From positions 1-64,000 of the forward strand of contig CAYUVH010000009.1 of NCBI GenBank assembly GCA_964448135.1: a stretch of 64,000 bases of DNA, in the 5' to 3' direction. Source of the DNA: CAYUVH01 sp964448135. Lineage in GTDB: Bacteria > Verrucomicrobiota > Verrucomicrobiia > Limisphaerales > UBA8199. A program made the position numbers and the translations under genes. This document shows, in pieces, positions 54,465 through 62,257 of the stretch (position 1 is its first letter; each line of letters opens with the position of its first letter). Below the pieces are notes generated by a model. It was not told the DNA's origin and did not search any database. It saw only the letters and a program-made list of their open reading frames with translations.

Positions 54465-55372
54465 TGTTATGGTGTAAGCTACATCACCGGCCGTACGATT
54501 GTCAAATCGGGGCGGCTGGAATCGGCGCGGCGGCTCTGCTCAGCCTGCCCTTCGATGCAGCGGCGGCCGAGCCGGGCGCGGAGTTGGAAACGGCGGAAAA
54601 GTCGCAATACAACCTGTTTCATCCCACGCCCACGTCGCTCCTGCGTGAAATGAGCGCGGACCGGCCCGACAAAACCGAGAGTCCCTACACGGTTGACGCC
54701 GGTCACTTTCAGATCGAGACCGATTTCGTCATCTGGAATGAGGCGCGGGACGATGAACACTCCGCCACGGCGCGGACCTGGGTATTTGGCGGGCCGCTCA
54801 ATTTCAAGGCCGGTCTGTGGAACGATCTCGACGTGGAATTCGTCCTGCCCGCCTGGCAGGTGTCACGCGTGAGCGACCACGGTACCTCGACAACTTCGCG
54901 TGGCGTCACGGATTTTCAACTGCGGGCGAAGTGGAATATTTGGGGCAACGACGGTGGCCGCACCGCGCTGGCCCTGCTGCCCCTTGTCGTCACGCCCACG
55001 GGGACCGGCGGCGCGCAAGCCGGCGGTTGGGAAGGTGGGCTGAAAATTCCTCTCGCGATCGAAGTGCCCGATTGGGAGGTAGGGGCGATGACGGAATTCG
55101 ATTGCATGCGAAACGAGTCTGGGGGCGGTTATCACGCGGAATTCAATAACACCATCAGCGTCGGCCGCACGATCTGGGGGCCCCTTGGCGCCTATGTGGA
55201 ATTCGCCGCCGTAGTGAGCACGGAAAGCGGCTCGTCCTGGGCCGGGACCGTGGATACCTGGCTCACCTATCAGGTAAACGAGAACCTGCGTTTCGACCTG
55301 GGTGTGAACATCGGCGTTACGCGTGCAGCGGACGATTGGCAGCCGTTTGTCGGCGTCACCTGGCGCTTCTAG
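54464..55372 (+). CDS. Outer-membrane transporter-like protein (PF13557-type), MntR-linked
   Basis: A 302-residue exported protein. The frame is open further upstream, but that part is antisense to mntR. From the ATG at 54464 a signal peptide is plausible (hydrophobic core at 16-33, then A-A-A-A-E). The mature chain alternates short beta-strands ending in the C-terminal WRF: 'LYTVDAGHFQIETDFVIWN'-like strands, 'TALALLPLVVTPTGTGGAQAGGWEGGLKIPLAIEVPD' and 'LGVNIGVTRAADDWQPFVGVTWRF'. This suits a 10- to 12-stranded outer-membrane barrel of the PF13557 group. First gene of the operon with mntH, 19 bp away. The start codon abuts the MntR palindrome and the predicted transcript start, so the mRNA may be leaderless. 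Confidence 0.75.
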   Translation: MLWCKLHHRPYDCQIGAAGIGAAALLSLPFDAAAAEPGAELETAEKSQYNLFHPTPTSLLREMSADRPDKTESPYTVDAGHFQIETDFVIWNEARDDEHSATARTWVFGGPLNFKAGLWNDLDVEFVLPAWQVSRVSDHGTSTTSRGVTDFQLRAKWNIWGNDGGRTALALLPLVVTPTGTGGAQAGGWEGGLKIPLAIEVPDWEVGAMTEFDCMRNESGGGYHAEFNNTISVGRTIWGPLGAYVEFAAVVSTESGSSWAGTVDTWLTYQVNENLRFDLGVNIGVTRAADDWQPFVGVTWRF

Positions 55373-55391
55373 TCATTCGCGCAATTCACGT

Positions 55392-56780
55392 ATGTCAGAT
55401 CCAAGTCCCAACCCGCCGACGGCTGGCGAAGGCGGTTCCGGCCGGGCATGGCGCAAGGGCGGTGGACAGCCATCATTGTCCGAGGTGTTTCGCTCCGTCA
55501 GCGTGCCGGCGCAACACGCTTCTTTCTGGCGCAAGTTCCTGGCTTTCTCCGGTCCGGGTTACATGGTGGCGGTGGGTTACATGGACCCGGGCAACTGGGC
55601 CACCAGCCTCGCCGGTGGATCGGCCTTCGGCTACACCCTGCTCTCGGTCATTCTCCTTTCGAACCTGATGGCGATCCTCTTGCAGGCGCTTTCTCTCAAG
55701 CTGGGCATCGTGGCGGAGCGCGATCTCGCCCAGGCGTGCCGGGATCATTATTCCAAACCGGTGGCCTTCGGTCTCTGGGTGGCTTGCGAAATCGCCATCG
55801 CGGCCTGTGACCTGGCCGAAGTCATTGGCTCAGCCATCGCGCTTAAGCTGCTCTTTGGGCTCCCGCTGATCATCGGCGTGTGTGTAACCGCGCTCGACGT
55901 GCTGGTCGTGATGTATCTTCAGAACAAGGGCTTCCGGCTACTGGAAGCCTTCGTCATTGTTCTGATCGGCACCATCGCGCTGTGTTTCCTGCTCGAGATG
56001 TTTTTCTCGCGTCCGGAAGGCATGGCGTTGCTGGCCGGATTCATCCCCAAAGGTGAAATTCTCACCAACAAGGACATGTTGTTCGTCGCCATCGGCATCC
56101 TTGGCGCGACAGTAATGCCTCACAATCTATACCTGCACTCGGCCGTGGTGCAGACACGGAATTACGATCGTACACCCGCTGGCAAGCGTGAAGCGATCCG
56201 CTTTGGCACGCTGGATTCGACAATTGCGCTCATGGGTGCGCTGTTCATCAACGGCGCCATCCTGGTTGTCGGCGCGGCAGTGTTTCACAAAGCGGGCAAG
56301 ACCGACGTCGCGGAAATTCAGGACGCCTATCAACTTCTCTCCCCCATGCTTGGAGTGGGCATCGCCAGCACGCTGTTCGCGGTGGCGCTGCTGGCTTCCG
56401 GCCAAAACTCTACGCTCACCGGCACCCTCGCCGGCCAGATTGTGATGGAAGGATTTCTAAACATCCGGCTGCGTCCGTGGCTGCGGCGGCTGGTGACGCG
56501 CTTGATTGCCATCGTTCCCGCGGTCATCGTGACGGCGATGTACGGAGAGAGCGGCACAGCGAAGCTGTTATTGTGGAGCCAGGTCATTTTGAGCATGCAA
56601 CTTTCCTTCGCCGTGATTCCGCTGGTTTCCTTCACGAGCAGCCGGGCCAAGATGGGCGAGTTTGTGAATGCGCGCTGGGTAAGTATTCTTGCCTGGACCA
56701 CGGCGATAGTCATTGTTGCGCTGAATCTGAAGTTGCTGGCTGATTTCTTTAAAACGCTGACCCAATCCGCGCATGTATAA
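55392..56780 (+). CDS. mntH: Nramp-family manganese/divalent metal transporter
   Basis: A 462-residue proton-coupled Mn2+/Fe2+ importer. The first-helix motif DPGNW at D65-W69 and the sixth-helix motif M242-P-H-N-L (with M and H in MPHNLYLHS) are the metal ligands of Nramp proteins. About 11 hydrophobic segments. The start is the ATG at 55392; about 45 extra N-terminal residues precede the first helix. It lies downstream of the outer-membrane gene and overlaps usp by 8 bp, so all three form an operon, probably repressed by MntR when manganese is plentiful. Confidence 0.96.
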   Translation: MSDPSPNPPTAGEGGSGRAWRKGGGQPSLSEVFRSVSVPAQHASFWRKFLAFSGPGYMVAVGYMDPGNWATSLAGGSAFGYTLLSVILLSNLMAILLQALSLKLGIVAERDLAQACRDHYSKPVAFGLWVACEIAIAACDLAEVIGSAIALKLLFGLPLIIGVCVTALDVLVVMYLQNKGFRLLEAFVIVLIGTIALCFLLEMFFSRPEGMALLAGFIPKGEILTNKDMLFVAIGILGATVMPHNLYLHSAVVQTRNYDRTPAGKREAIRFGTLDSTIALMGALFINGAILVVGAAVFHKAGKTDVAEIQDAYQLLSPMLGVGIASTLFAVALLASGQNSTLTGTLAGQIVMEGFLNIRLRPWLRRLVTRLIAIVPAVIVTAMYGESGTAKLLLWSQVILSMQLSFAVIPLVSFTSSRAKMGEFVNARWVSILAWTTAIVIVALNLKLLADFFKTLTQSAHV

Positions 56781-57216
56781 AAAAATCCTCGTCGCCCTCG
56801 ACAACACCCGGGCGGATGACACGCTCGTTCCGCACGTCCAGAAGCTCGCCTCCCTCACGCACGCCGAGCTCCTCCTGATCCACGTCGCCGACGGCTGGGT
56901 GGCCCGCAATTTCAACCAGTTGAAGCTCGCGGAATCCGAGGAGATGAAGGAAGACCGCGAGTACCTGGAAAAGACGGCCGCGAAACTGCGCGAGTTCGGC
57001 CTGCGCGTTTCGTATCATCTTGCGCTGGGCGATCCCGCGGCCGAAATCCTCAAGACCGCCAAGGTCACGCACTGTGATCTCATCGCCATGACCACGCACG
57101 GACATCGGCTGATCGGCGACATCCTCTACGGCAGCACCATCGAGAGCGTCCGCCACAAAGCGCAGGTTCCCCTGCTCGTGGTGCGCGCCGCGCATCGCGG
57201 CGCGCGACCGAATTAA
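56773..57216 (+). CDS. Universal stress protein family (UspA-type)
   Basis: A 147-residue single-domain Usp. It starts 'MYKKILVALDNTRADDTLVPHVQKLA', and the ATP-binding loop G-x2-G-x9-G-(S/T) is readable in 'MTTHGHRLIGDILYGSTIESV'. ATP-binding Usps act as stress or metabolic regulators in the cytoplasm. It overlaps mntH by 8 bp, so it is translated from the same message. Usp genes next to Nramp or other transporters are common. Confidence 0.92.
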   Translation: MYKKILVALDNTRADDTLVPHVQKLASLTHAELLLIHVADGWVARNFNQLKLAESEEMKEDREYLEKTAAKLREFGLRVSYHLALGDPAAEILKTAKVTHCDLIAMTTHGHRLIGDILYGSTIESVRHKAQVPLLVVRAAHRGARPN

Positions 57217-57264
57217 TCATTCCCGCCGGACATCCAAATTACTTCGCGAGGACTGCAACAACTC

Positions 57265-57397
57265 GTAGCGCAGGCTTCCTGCCTGCTGTGTCGCGGATTT
57301 CCAATCCGCAAAGCTTTCCCTCGCTTTACACGCGCAGGCATTCGGGAGCCCTGCCGACTGGAAGTCGGCGACACGGCAGGCTGGAAGCCTGCGCTAC
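57265..57397. repeat. Nested inverted repeat with 15-bp arms
   Basis: GTAGCGCAGGCTTCC (57265-57279) is exactly complementary to 57383-57397. Inside are two more hairpins with 7-bp stems: GCGGATT/AATCCGC (57293-57299 and 57303-57309) and GCCGACT/AGTCGGC (57353-57359 and 57363-57369). The block lies in the convergent gap between usp and the deoxyribosyltransferase-like gene. It resembles a composite of REP-type units. Confidence 0.85.
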
Positions 57398-57425
57398 AGT
57401 CCGCCGCTTGGAGTCAACCTTTTCC

Positions 57426-58283
57426 TTACTTTCGCGAGGAGTCGACACGTTTTCTCGGCGTGCCGTCGATGTCGAAGTCCCACAGCAGCCAGTCGTCGTC
57501 CGCGACGAAGCGCTGCAGCTTGCTGTCCCACTTTTTCGGCAACTTCTGGTTGAGCGCCTCGATGTAAGGGAGCACGGGGCGCTTCGGCGGAAATCTCTTC
57601 TCGTGCTTGTCGAGCGGGATGTCCTCGTCCCAGCCGAAGCGCTTGCGGTATTTCGCGAAGCCAAAGCCGTCGAAGAAATTCTGTCCACCCACGAGCGGGA
57701 GATACCAGAGGCTCGGAATGCCGCGCGGGTTTCTCTTGATGGGAACTTCTCTTTCCAAGCGGTCCAAGAGTTCCTGCCCGACGGGGTCCTTCGCCAAATG
57801 AGAACGCAGTTCGTCGAGCGTCGGAAAGACGATGGGCGGACTCACAAAGAGCACCGGCTTGTGCTGCAAAGTGGCCATGATGATTTCGTGCGGCGTGCCC
57901 ACGCTGTAAATGTTGGTGGGACAATACGAAATCGTGAAATCGCTCGTGTCCACCATGCGCAGGTCAATGTGCAGCATGTCGCGGAACTGGCGGGCGCACC
58001 AATTGCGCGCCTCGGCGCCCTTGCGACCCGGGTCGTAGGTCCACCGCTCGCGAATGCGCTCGCCGCTCTTCTCGTCTTCGCGCCCGTATTCGTGCAGGCC
58101 GCGGACGCCTGGCTTGTACCAGGGATCAAAGACCGTGACCTCCATGGTCTGGAGAAACTGTCCCACGCGATTGCGCCAGCCGGTTTTCTTTTCAGTGGCG
58201 CGCGAGGCGACAAAGTCCATCGGCCCGGAGAGATAAACCCGGGCGCCACGGAGGAGGCCTTTCTTGTGCTTCTTGGTTGCCAT
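57426..58283 (-). CDS. Nucleoside 2-deoxyribosyltransferase-like protein
   Basis: A 285-residue protein; the ATG at 58283 is preferred because upstream codons lack protein character. It opens with a basic stretch and 'GARVYLSGPMDFV', like the 'YLAGP' start of nucleoside 2-deoxyribosyltransferases. 'HIDLRMVDTSDFTISYCPTNIYSVGTPHEIIMATLQHKPVLFVSP' matches the family's Asp/Glu and S-x-G-T-x-x-E region. The second half (about 180-285) is an extension, rich in basic and aromatic residues ('GFGFAKYRKRFGWDEDIPLDKHEKRFPPKRPVLPY'). Base-exchange chemistry on a nucleoside is possible, but the substrate is unknown. Confidence 0.65.
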   Translation of the reverse strand: MATKKHKKGLLRGARVYLSGPMDFVASRATEKKTGWRNRVGQFLQTMEVTVFDPWYKPGVRGLHEYGREDEKSGERIRERWTYDPGRKGAEARNWCARQFRDMLHIDLRMVDTSDFTISYCPTNIYSVGTPHEIIMATLQHKPVLFVSPPIVFPTLDELRSHLAKDPVGQELLDRLEREVPIKRNPRGIPSLWYLPLVGGQNFFDGFGFAKYRKRFGWDEDIPLDKHEKRFPPKRPVLPYIEALNQKLPKKWDSKLQRFVADDDWLLWDFDIDGTPRKRVDSSRK

Positions 58284-58355
58284 GGGGGATATGTTAGGAC
58301 GTAGGCGGGCGCGGCTCAAGTTCGGTTCAATTGGGAACCTTAGGCTAAATTAAGT

Positions 58356-58445
58356 CATGAAGCTTACGTTGCCCGCGCGGATCAAGTGTTCGATACAGGC
58401 GGAATCGGCATCACGCCTTTTCGCTCGATGCTCAAACAAGCAGAG
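58356..58445 (+). pseudogene. Remnant of a ferredoxin-NADP-reductase-like oxidoreductase
   Basis: Within the gap between two genes, the frame through 58398 reads TGGIGITPFRSMLKQAEHG, which closely resembles the NAD-binding 'AGGIGITPFRSML' motif of FNR-family oxidoreductases. Nothing upstream or downstream in the frame completes the domain. In another frame an ATG at 58356 starts MKLTLPARI, which could be the original N-terminus. This looks like an internally deleted, decayed gene. Confidence 0.5.
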
Positions 58446-58506
58446 CACGGCGAGGGTAAAGTAAGCGGGAAATGCTTCGGGCCCCGGATTGTTGTCGCAC
58501 CCGCTG

Positions 58507-58529
58507 TAGCGGAGGGTCCGCCTTCGCTA
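58507..58529. repeat. Small hairpin repeat in the divergent gap
   Basis: TAGCGGAGG (58507-58515) pairs with CCTTCGCTA (58521-58529) with one mismatch around a 5-base loop. It is of the REP-like kind seen elsewhere in the window and lies between the deoxyribosyltransferase-like and YchF-like genes. Confidence 0.55.
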
Positions 58530-58614
58530 AACTACTTCGAGGCAAGCAGACACCCCTCGCCTTTTGTCTGGAAAACCCCGCGCGCTGCCGGCATCATCCA
58601 GGCCGATACGATTC

Positions 58615-59316
58615 ATGAAAATTGCTCTCTTAGGCATCTCCAGCATCAAAACCGGCAAGTATAATTTGAAGGATCCGCGCATGGATCAGATCCACAAGCT
58701 GGTGGAGGCGGACAAGAAAACCCAGGCCCAGGTGGACGTGCTCGGCGAAGACGGCTTGTTGGACTGCGATGCCGTGCTGACCGGCGAGGAAGGCAAAGCC
58801 GACCTGATTTTGAAGGATCTCGAGTTTGTGGAGACCCGCCTCGGCCGGGATCCCCTGGCTGCGGAAAAGGTCGTGCTGGAACGGATCAAGACTTTGCTGG
58901 AGGCGGAGAAGTTCATTCTGGGTTCCGACCTTACCGCCACCGACCTCCAGGCGGTCGCGGCCCACAGTTTTTTTACGAACAAACCCATTACCGTTGCGAC
59001 CGCCGAGGAACTCAACGACCCGGATACGCTGATGCTACGGGCGTTTCGTGAGTCGGGATACATCTGCTATTTGACCGTGGGCGGCAAGGAAAACCGCTCC
59101 TGGGCGATTCGCAAGGGGGCGAGCGCATGGGAAGCAGCGGGAGCGATTCACACCGACATCCAGAAGGGATTCATTCGCGCGGAGATCATCAGTTTCGCGG
59201 ATTTAGTCGAGGCGGGGGGCGAAACCCAGGCGAAGCGCGCCGGCAAGCAACGGCTGGAGCTGAAGCAATACGTGATGCAGGACTACGACATCACGAATTT
59301 CCGCTTCAACAAGTAG
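58615..59316 (+). CDS. YchF-like DUF933/TGS protein without P-loop
   Basis: A 233-residue protein from the ATG at 58615. The C-terminal ~75 residues match the TGS/DUF933 end of YchF/OLA1 ('SWAIRKGASAWEAAGAIHTDIQKGFIRAEIISFADLVEAGG'). The centre carries the helical part ('LILKDLEFVETRLGRDPLAAEKVVLERIKTLLEAEKF'). The N-terminus resembles the first strand of a GTPase (MKIALLGISSIKTGKYNLKDPRMDQI), but there is no GxxxxGKS: the P-loop and switch I are missing. It should not bind GTP in the usual way. It could be a regulatory or structural paralogue, and it is full-length for its own kind rather than a fragment. Confidence 0.75.
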   Translation: MKIALLGISSIKTGKYNLKDPRMDQIHKLVEADKKTQAQVDVLGEDGLLDCDAVLTGEEGKADLILKDLEFVETRLGRDPLAAEKVVLERIKTLLEAEKFILGSDLTATDLQAVAAHSFFTNKPITVATAEELNDPDTLMLRAFRESGYICYLTVGGKENRSWAIRKGASAWEAAGAIHTDIQKGFIRAEIISFADLVEAGGETQAKRAGKQRLELKQYVMQDYDITNFRFNK

Positions 59317-59318
59317 TC

Positions 59319-59390
59319 GGAGCGCCCGTCTCTGAACGGGCGTGTCAAGCCAGGCATGCAGCGACGCGCCTTTTCAGAGACAGGCGCTCC
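59319..59390. repeat. Inverted repeat filling the convergent gap
   Basis: GGAGCGCCCGTCTCTGAA at 59319-59336 pairs with TTCAGAGACAGGCGCTCC at 59373-59390 (17 of 18). The element starts two bases after the stop of the YchF-like gene and reaches the stop codon of the convergent CPXCG gene. It could serve as a bidirectional terminator, though there is no T-run. Confidence 0.8.
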
Positions 59391-59566
59391 TATCCGCGCA
59401 CATCCAGACTAATCACTTCCCCCGGCTCGCACTCCACCAGCACCTCAAACGGCCGGCAGCAGACTTCGCAGTCCGTCGTAAACTGTTGCGACGAGACACT
59501 CGTATCCACGGTAAGTTCGAATGACTGGCCGCAGAACGGACACTGGATGGTTTCGGATACTTCCAT
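59390..59566 (-). CDS. CPXCG-motif cysteine-rich protein
   Basis: A 58-residue protein from the ATG at 59566. It has the defining motif CPFCG, a second CEVCC pair and a short beta-rich rest, matching the small CPXCG-containing cysteine-rich protein family, probably a zinc-binding ribbon. Function is unknown. It is on the same strand and 45 bp downstream of waaF. Confidence 0.75.
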   Translation of the reverse strand: MEVSETIQCPFCGQSFELTVDTSVSSQQFTTDCEVCCRPFEVLVECEPGEVISLDVRG

Positions 59567-59611
59567 GCGGTGAACGTCGTTGAGAATACGTAAGCCGGCA
59601 GCGGCCAAAGG

Positions 59612-60745
59612 TCAAATCAGCCCCAGAACCTTCAACAATGCAGCGGTGACCTGGTCGCTGGTAATGCCGGTCATACAACGAAAATCAATCGGGCACTCGC
59701 GCAGAAAACATGGCGAACACGGGGCCTCCGCGCGAAGAATGAAGTTCGAAGCATCGCCCGGCAAGCCGGGACCGGTGAGTTCCGGCGAAGTACTGCCAAA
59801 GGGAACCACGACGGGCGTGCCTAGCGCGGCGGCGACATGCATCGGGCCGGAATCATTGGTGAGCAGGGCGCGGCATTTTTTCAGCACAGCCAGCAATTCG
59901 CGCAAGGAAGTCCGTCCCGCGAGATTGTGAACCTTGCGCTCCGGATGGCGCAGCGCCTTTTCGAAATAATCACCCATCGGCCGGTCATTCGGCCCGCCGA
60001 AGATCACCCAATCGCAACCCGCGCGCTGCTGCATGTCTCGCGCCGTGGCCACGAACCGCTCGAGCGGCCAGCGCTTGGCCGGGCCGTATTCGGCGCCCGG
60101 GTTAAGACCAAGCAAGGGGGTTCCGGACTTTTCAACGGCTCCGAGGGAAAATTTGGCTACCGCTGCTCTCAACTCCTCAGCAATGATTTCGAGCCGGGGC
60201 GAAACGGGCCGCGGGTCCACGCCCAACGCTGCCGCGAGGTGAAGGTACTCGTGGATTTGATGAGCCTGGGTGGTGGGACGCTTGAATGAAGCGGGAGCGC
60301 GGGACGAAAGGCGTTCGCGGATTTCGCCGGGGGAAGGTTTGTGCATCTCATAGCTGCCCGGACGCGGGGGGATCGCCTGTGTCAGCAGCCAGTTTCGCCA
60401 CGGGCGCGCATAGCCGACGCGACGTGGAATTCGCGCCAGACGGCATTCGAAGGCCGAGCGCGGCGAGTTTGGGAGCACAAGGGCCAGATCGCATTGGTTG
60501 CCACGCAGTTTGCGGCCCACCGAAAAGACCGACTCGCCCGGCGCGAAGGTCACCACCGAGTCAATGGCCGGATGCCCTGCCCAGAGTCCGGCCAGCTTTT
60601 CCGGCGTGAGTAATGTGATGTGCGCCCGTGGGAATCGCTCGCGCAATCGCAACAACGCCGGGGTGGTCATGACGGCGTCGCCGAGCCAGTTCACGCCGCG
60701 CACCAGGATGCGTTGTAGATCGGAGGATGGTGCGTTGCCGGACAT
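59612..60745 (-). CDS. waaF: Lipopolysaccharide heptosyltransferase (WaaF type)
   Basis: A 377-residue GT9 enzyme that adds heptose to the LPS inner core. It starts 'RILVRGVNWLGDAVMTTPALLRLRERFP', the standard family opening, and has the C-terminal 'LLGLNPGAEYGPAKRWP', 'VIFGGPNDRP' and 'CRALLTNDSGPMHVAAALGTPVVVPFGSTSPELTGP' segments of the nucleotide-sugar site. It lies 3 bp after lpxK on the same strand, so both are co-transcribed. WaaF rather than WaaC is inferred from the 'NDSGPMH' and 'FGSTSP' stretches. Confidence 0.9.
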   Translation of the reverse strand: MSGNAPSSDLQRILVRGVNWLGDAVMTTPALLRLRERFPRAHITLLTPEKLAGLWAGHPAIDSVVTFAPGESVFSVGRKLRGNQCDLALVLPNSPRSAFECRLARIPRRVGYARPWRNWLLTQAIPPRPGSYEMHKPSPGEIRERLSSRAPASFKRPTTQAHQIHEYLHLAAALGVDPRPVSPRLEIIAEELRAAVAKFSLGAVEKSGTPLLGLNPGAEYGPAKRWPLERFVATARDMQQRAGCDWVIFGGPNDRPMGDYFEKALRHPERKVHNLAGRTSLRELLAVLKKCRALLTNDSGPMHVAAALGTPVVVPFGSTSPELTGPGLPGDASNFILRAEAPCSPCFLRECPIDFRCMTGITSDQVTAALLKVLGLI

Positions 60746-60748
60746 CGG

Positions 60749-61921
60749 CTAGCGGAAACAGATTTTGCGAACGCAATCGCGGAAATCGCTCGCGCCACTG
60801 AGGATCCGAATTTCGACGCGCATGAAGTAAATCGGCAGATCGCGCCGGTCTATTTTCGGAAAGCGCACCGCGTCTTTTTGAGTGGTGATGATTGTGTCGG
60901 CCTGGCGCTTCTTGCTGCGGTTGATGGCGTTCAACACTTCCTGCTGGGTGAAGCGATGATGATCCGCGAAGCGTTTGGCGTACATCAGTTCCGCGCCCTG
61001 CTTCACGAGGCTTTCCTCGAAGCTTTCGGGTTGGGCGATGCCGCTGAAGGACGCAACCTTGCGGCCCTTGAGAAAATCGAGTTCCTTGCGCTCACCGGTG
61101 AAAACATCTTCCAGGTAAAGCGGATGGTGGACGCACTCGATGATGCCGGCGCTCGGATTCAATTGGGTGATGCGGCGGCGGAGGTCGGCGGTGTGGCCAT
61201 CGCTTTTGGTGATGAAGATGGTGGAGGCGCGCGCGAGGGCGGAGGGTGGCTCGCGCAGCGTGCCGCGGGGCATCAAGTGCTCGTTGCCGAAGGGCGTCTG
61301 GCGGTCCACGAGCACAACGTCCAGCCGGCGACCCCGGAGCTTCCAGTACTGAAAACCATCGTCCAGCAACAACGTGTCGCACCCAAACTTTTCGATGGCA
61401 TAGCGGCCGCTTTTCACGCGGTCCTTGTCCACGAGGACCACGACGTCCTTGAGATTCGAGGCGAGCATGTAGGGTTCGTCGCCGGCCATTTCGGAATCCA
61501 GCAAGAGCGATTTTCCGTCCGACACGACGCGCGGGGGCGTGGTATCTTCCCGCAGCAGGAGTTTGTTGCGCAGCGAGACGTGAAAGGGCGTTGGTTTGGA
61601 GCGGTAGCCGCGCGAAAGGATCGCGACGTTGCGGCCCTGGTCGCGAAGCTCGCGCGCGAATTTTTCGACCACCGGCGTCTTGCCGGTGCCGCCAACCGTA
61701 AGGTTTCCGATGGCAATGACCTGCACGCCGAGGGTGGAGTCGCGGATAATGCGGGTGTTGTAGAGCAGCCGGCGAGTCCAAACGACGACGAAAAATATCT
61801 TGGAAAGGCCGAATAAAAAGGTGCGGAACAGGGAAGCCCGGGTTCCACTTCGTTCCTCAATGACGACCTCGCGGAAGAAGGTTTCCAGGCTTTCGGTCCA
61901 AATACGGAACTGCTCGCGCAT
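60749..61921 (-). CDS. lpxK: Tetraacyldisaccharide 4'-kinase
   Basis: A 390-residue inner-membrane kinase that phosphorylates the 4'-position of lipid A precursor. The P-loop is GNLTVGGTGKTP with K81, followed by 'VVEKFARELRDQGRNVAILSRGYRSK' and 'CDTLLLDDGFQYWKLRGRRLDVVLVD', as in known LpxK. An N-terminal hydrophobic helix (about 34-55) anchors it. First gene of the lpxK-waaF pair, so lipid A and core assembly are linked. ATG at 61921. Confidence 0.94.
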   Translation of the reverse strand: MREQFRIWTESLETFFREVVIEERSGTRASLFRTFLFGLSKIFFVVVWTRRLLYNTRIIRDSTLGVQVIAIGNLTVGGTGKTPVVEKFARELRDQGRNVAILSRGYRSKPTPFHVSLRNKLLLREDTTPPRVVSDGKSLLLDSEMAGDEPYMLASNLKDVVVLVDKDRVKSGRYAIEKFGCDTLLLDDGFQYWKLRGRRLDVVLVDRQTPFGNEHLMPRGTLREPPSALARASTIFITKSDGHTADLRRRITQLNPSAGIIECVHHPLYLEDVFTGERKELDFLKGRKVASFSGIAQPESFEESLVKQGAELMYAKRFADHHRFTQQEVLNAINRSKKRQADTIITTQKDAVRFPKIDRRDLPIYFMRVEIRILSGASDFRDCVRKICFR

Positions 61922-62257
61922 GTCGCCTCAGTGTGCCAACGCCTGATGGACGCGGCAAGGCGAAGCGCCCGCGGATGTGCCCAACGAATCAGCCATGCGT
62001 TAAAACGCGTTATACGCAGTTTCCTCCCTCCAGCCCAAATTATAGCACAGATTGGAATTAAATAAACTCCCGCGTGGGAAATTTTTGGGATGGGAGAGCG
62101 ACCAGGAAACGGCCGGTTTCGGCGCCGTACGCGGGACTTGAATGGCCACACAGCCAATACATATAATCACCTTAGCGGCGTGGCCGACTGTGCAGCCCAG
62201 AAGCGAACGACGCCGCGGCACCGGGCGGATTCCCACGAGCAAACGCAATTTTAATTC
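61922..62257. other. Divergent intergenic region between lpxK and asnB
   Basis: About 335 bp with no credible gene. A near-palindrome GCGTTAAAACGC lies near 62000, and the asnB promoter near 62138-62167. No repeat related to the other families of this window was recognised. Confidence 0.55.
62138..62167 (+). promoter_or_regulatory. Promoter of the asnB-type gene
   Basis: -35 TTGAAT (62138-62143), 18-bp spacer and a perfect -10 TATAAT (62162-62167). The ATG at 62258 is about 84 bp downstream of the expected transcript start. Confidence 0.6.
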
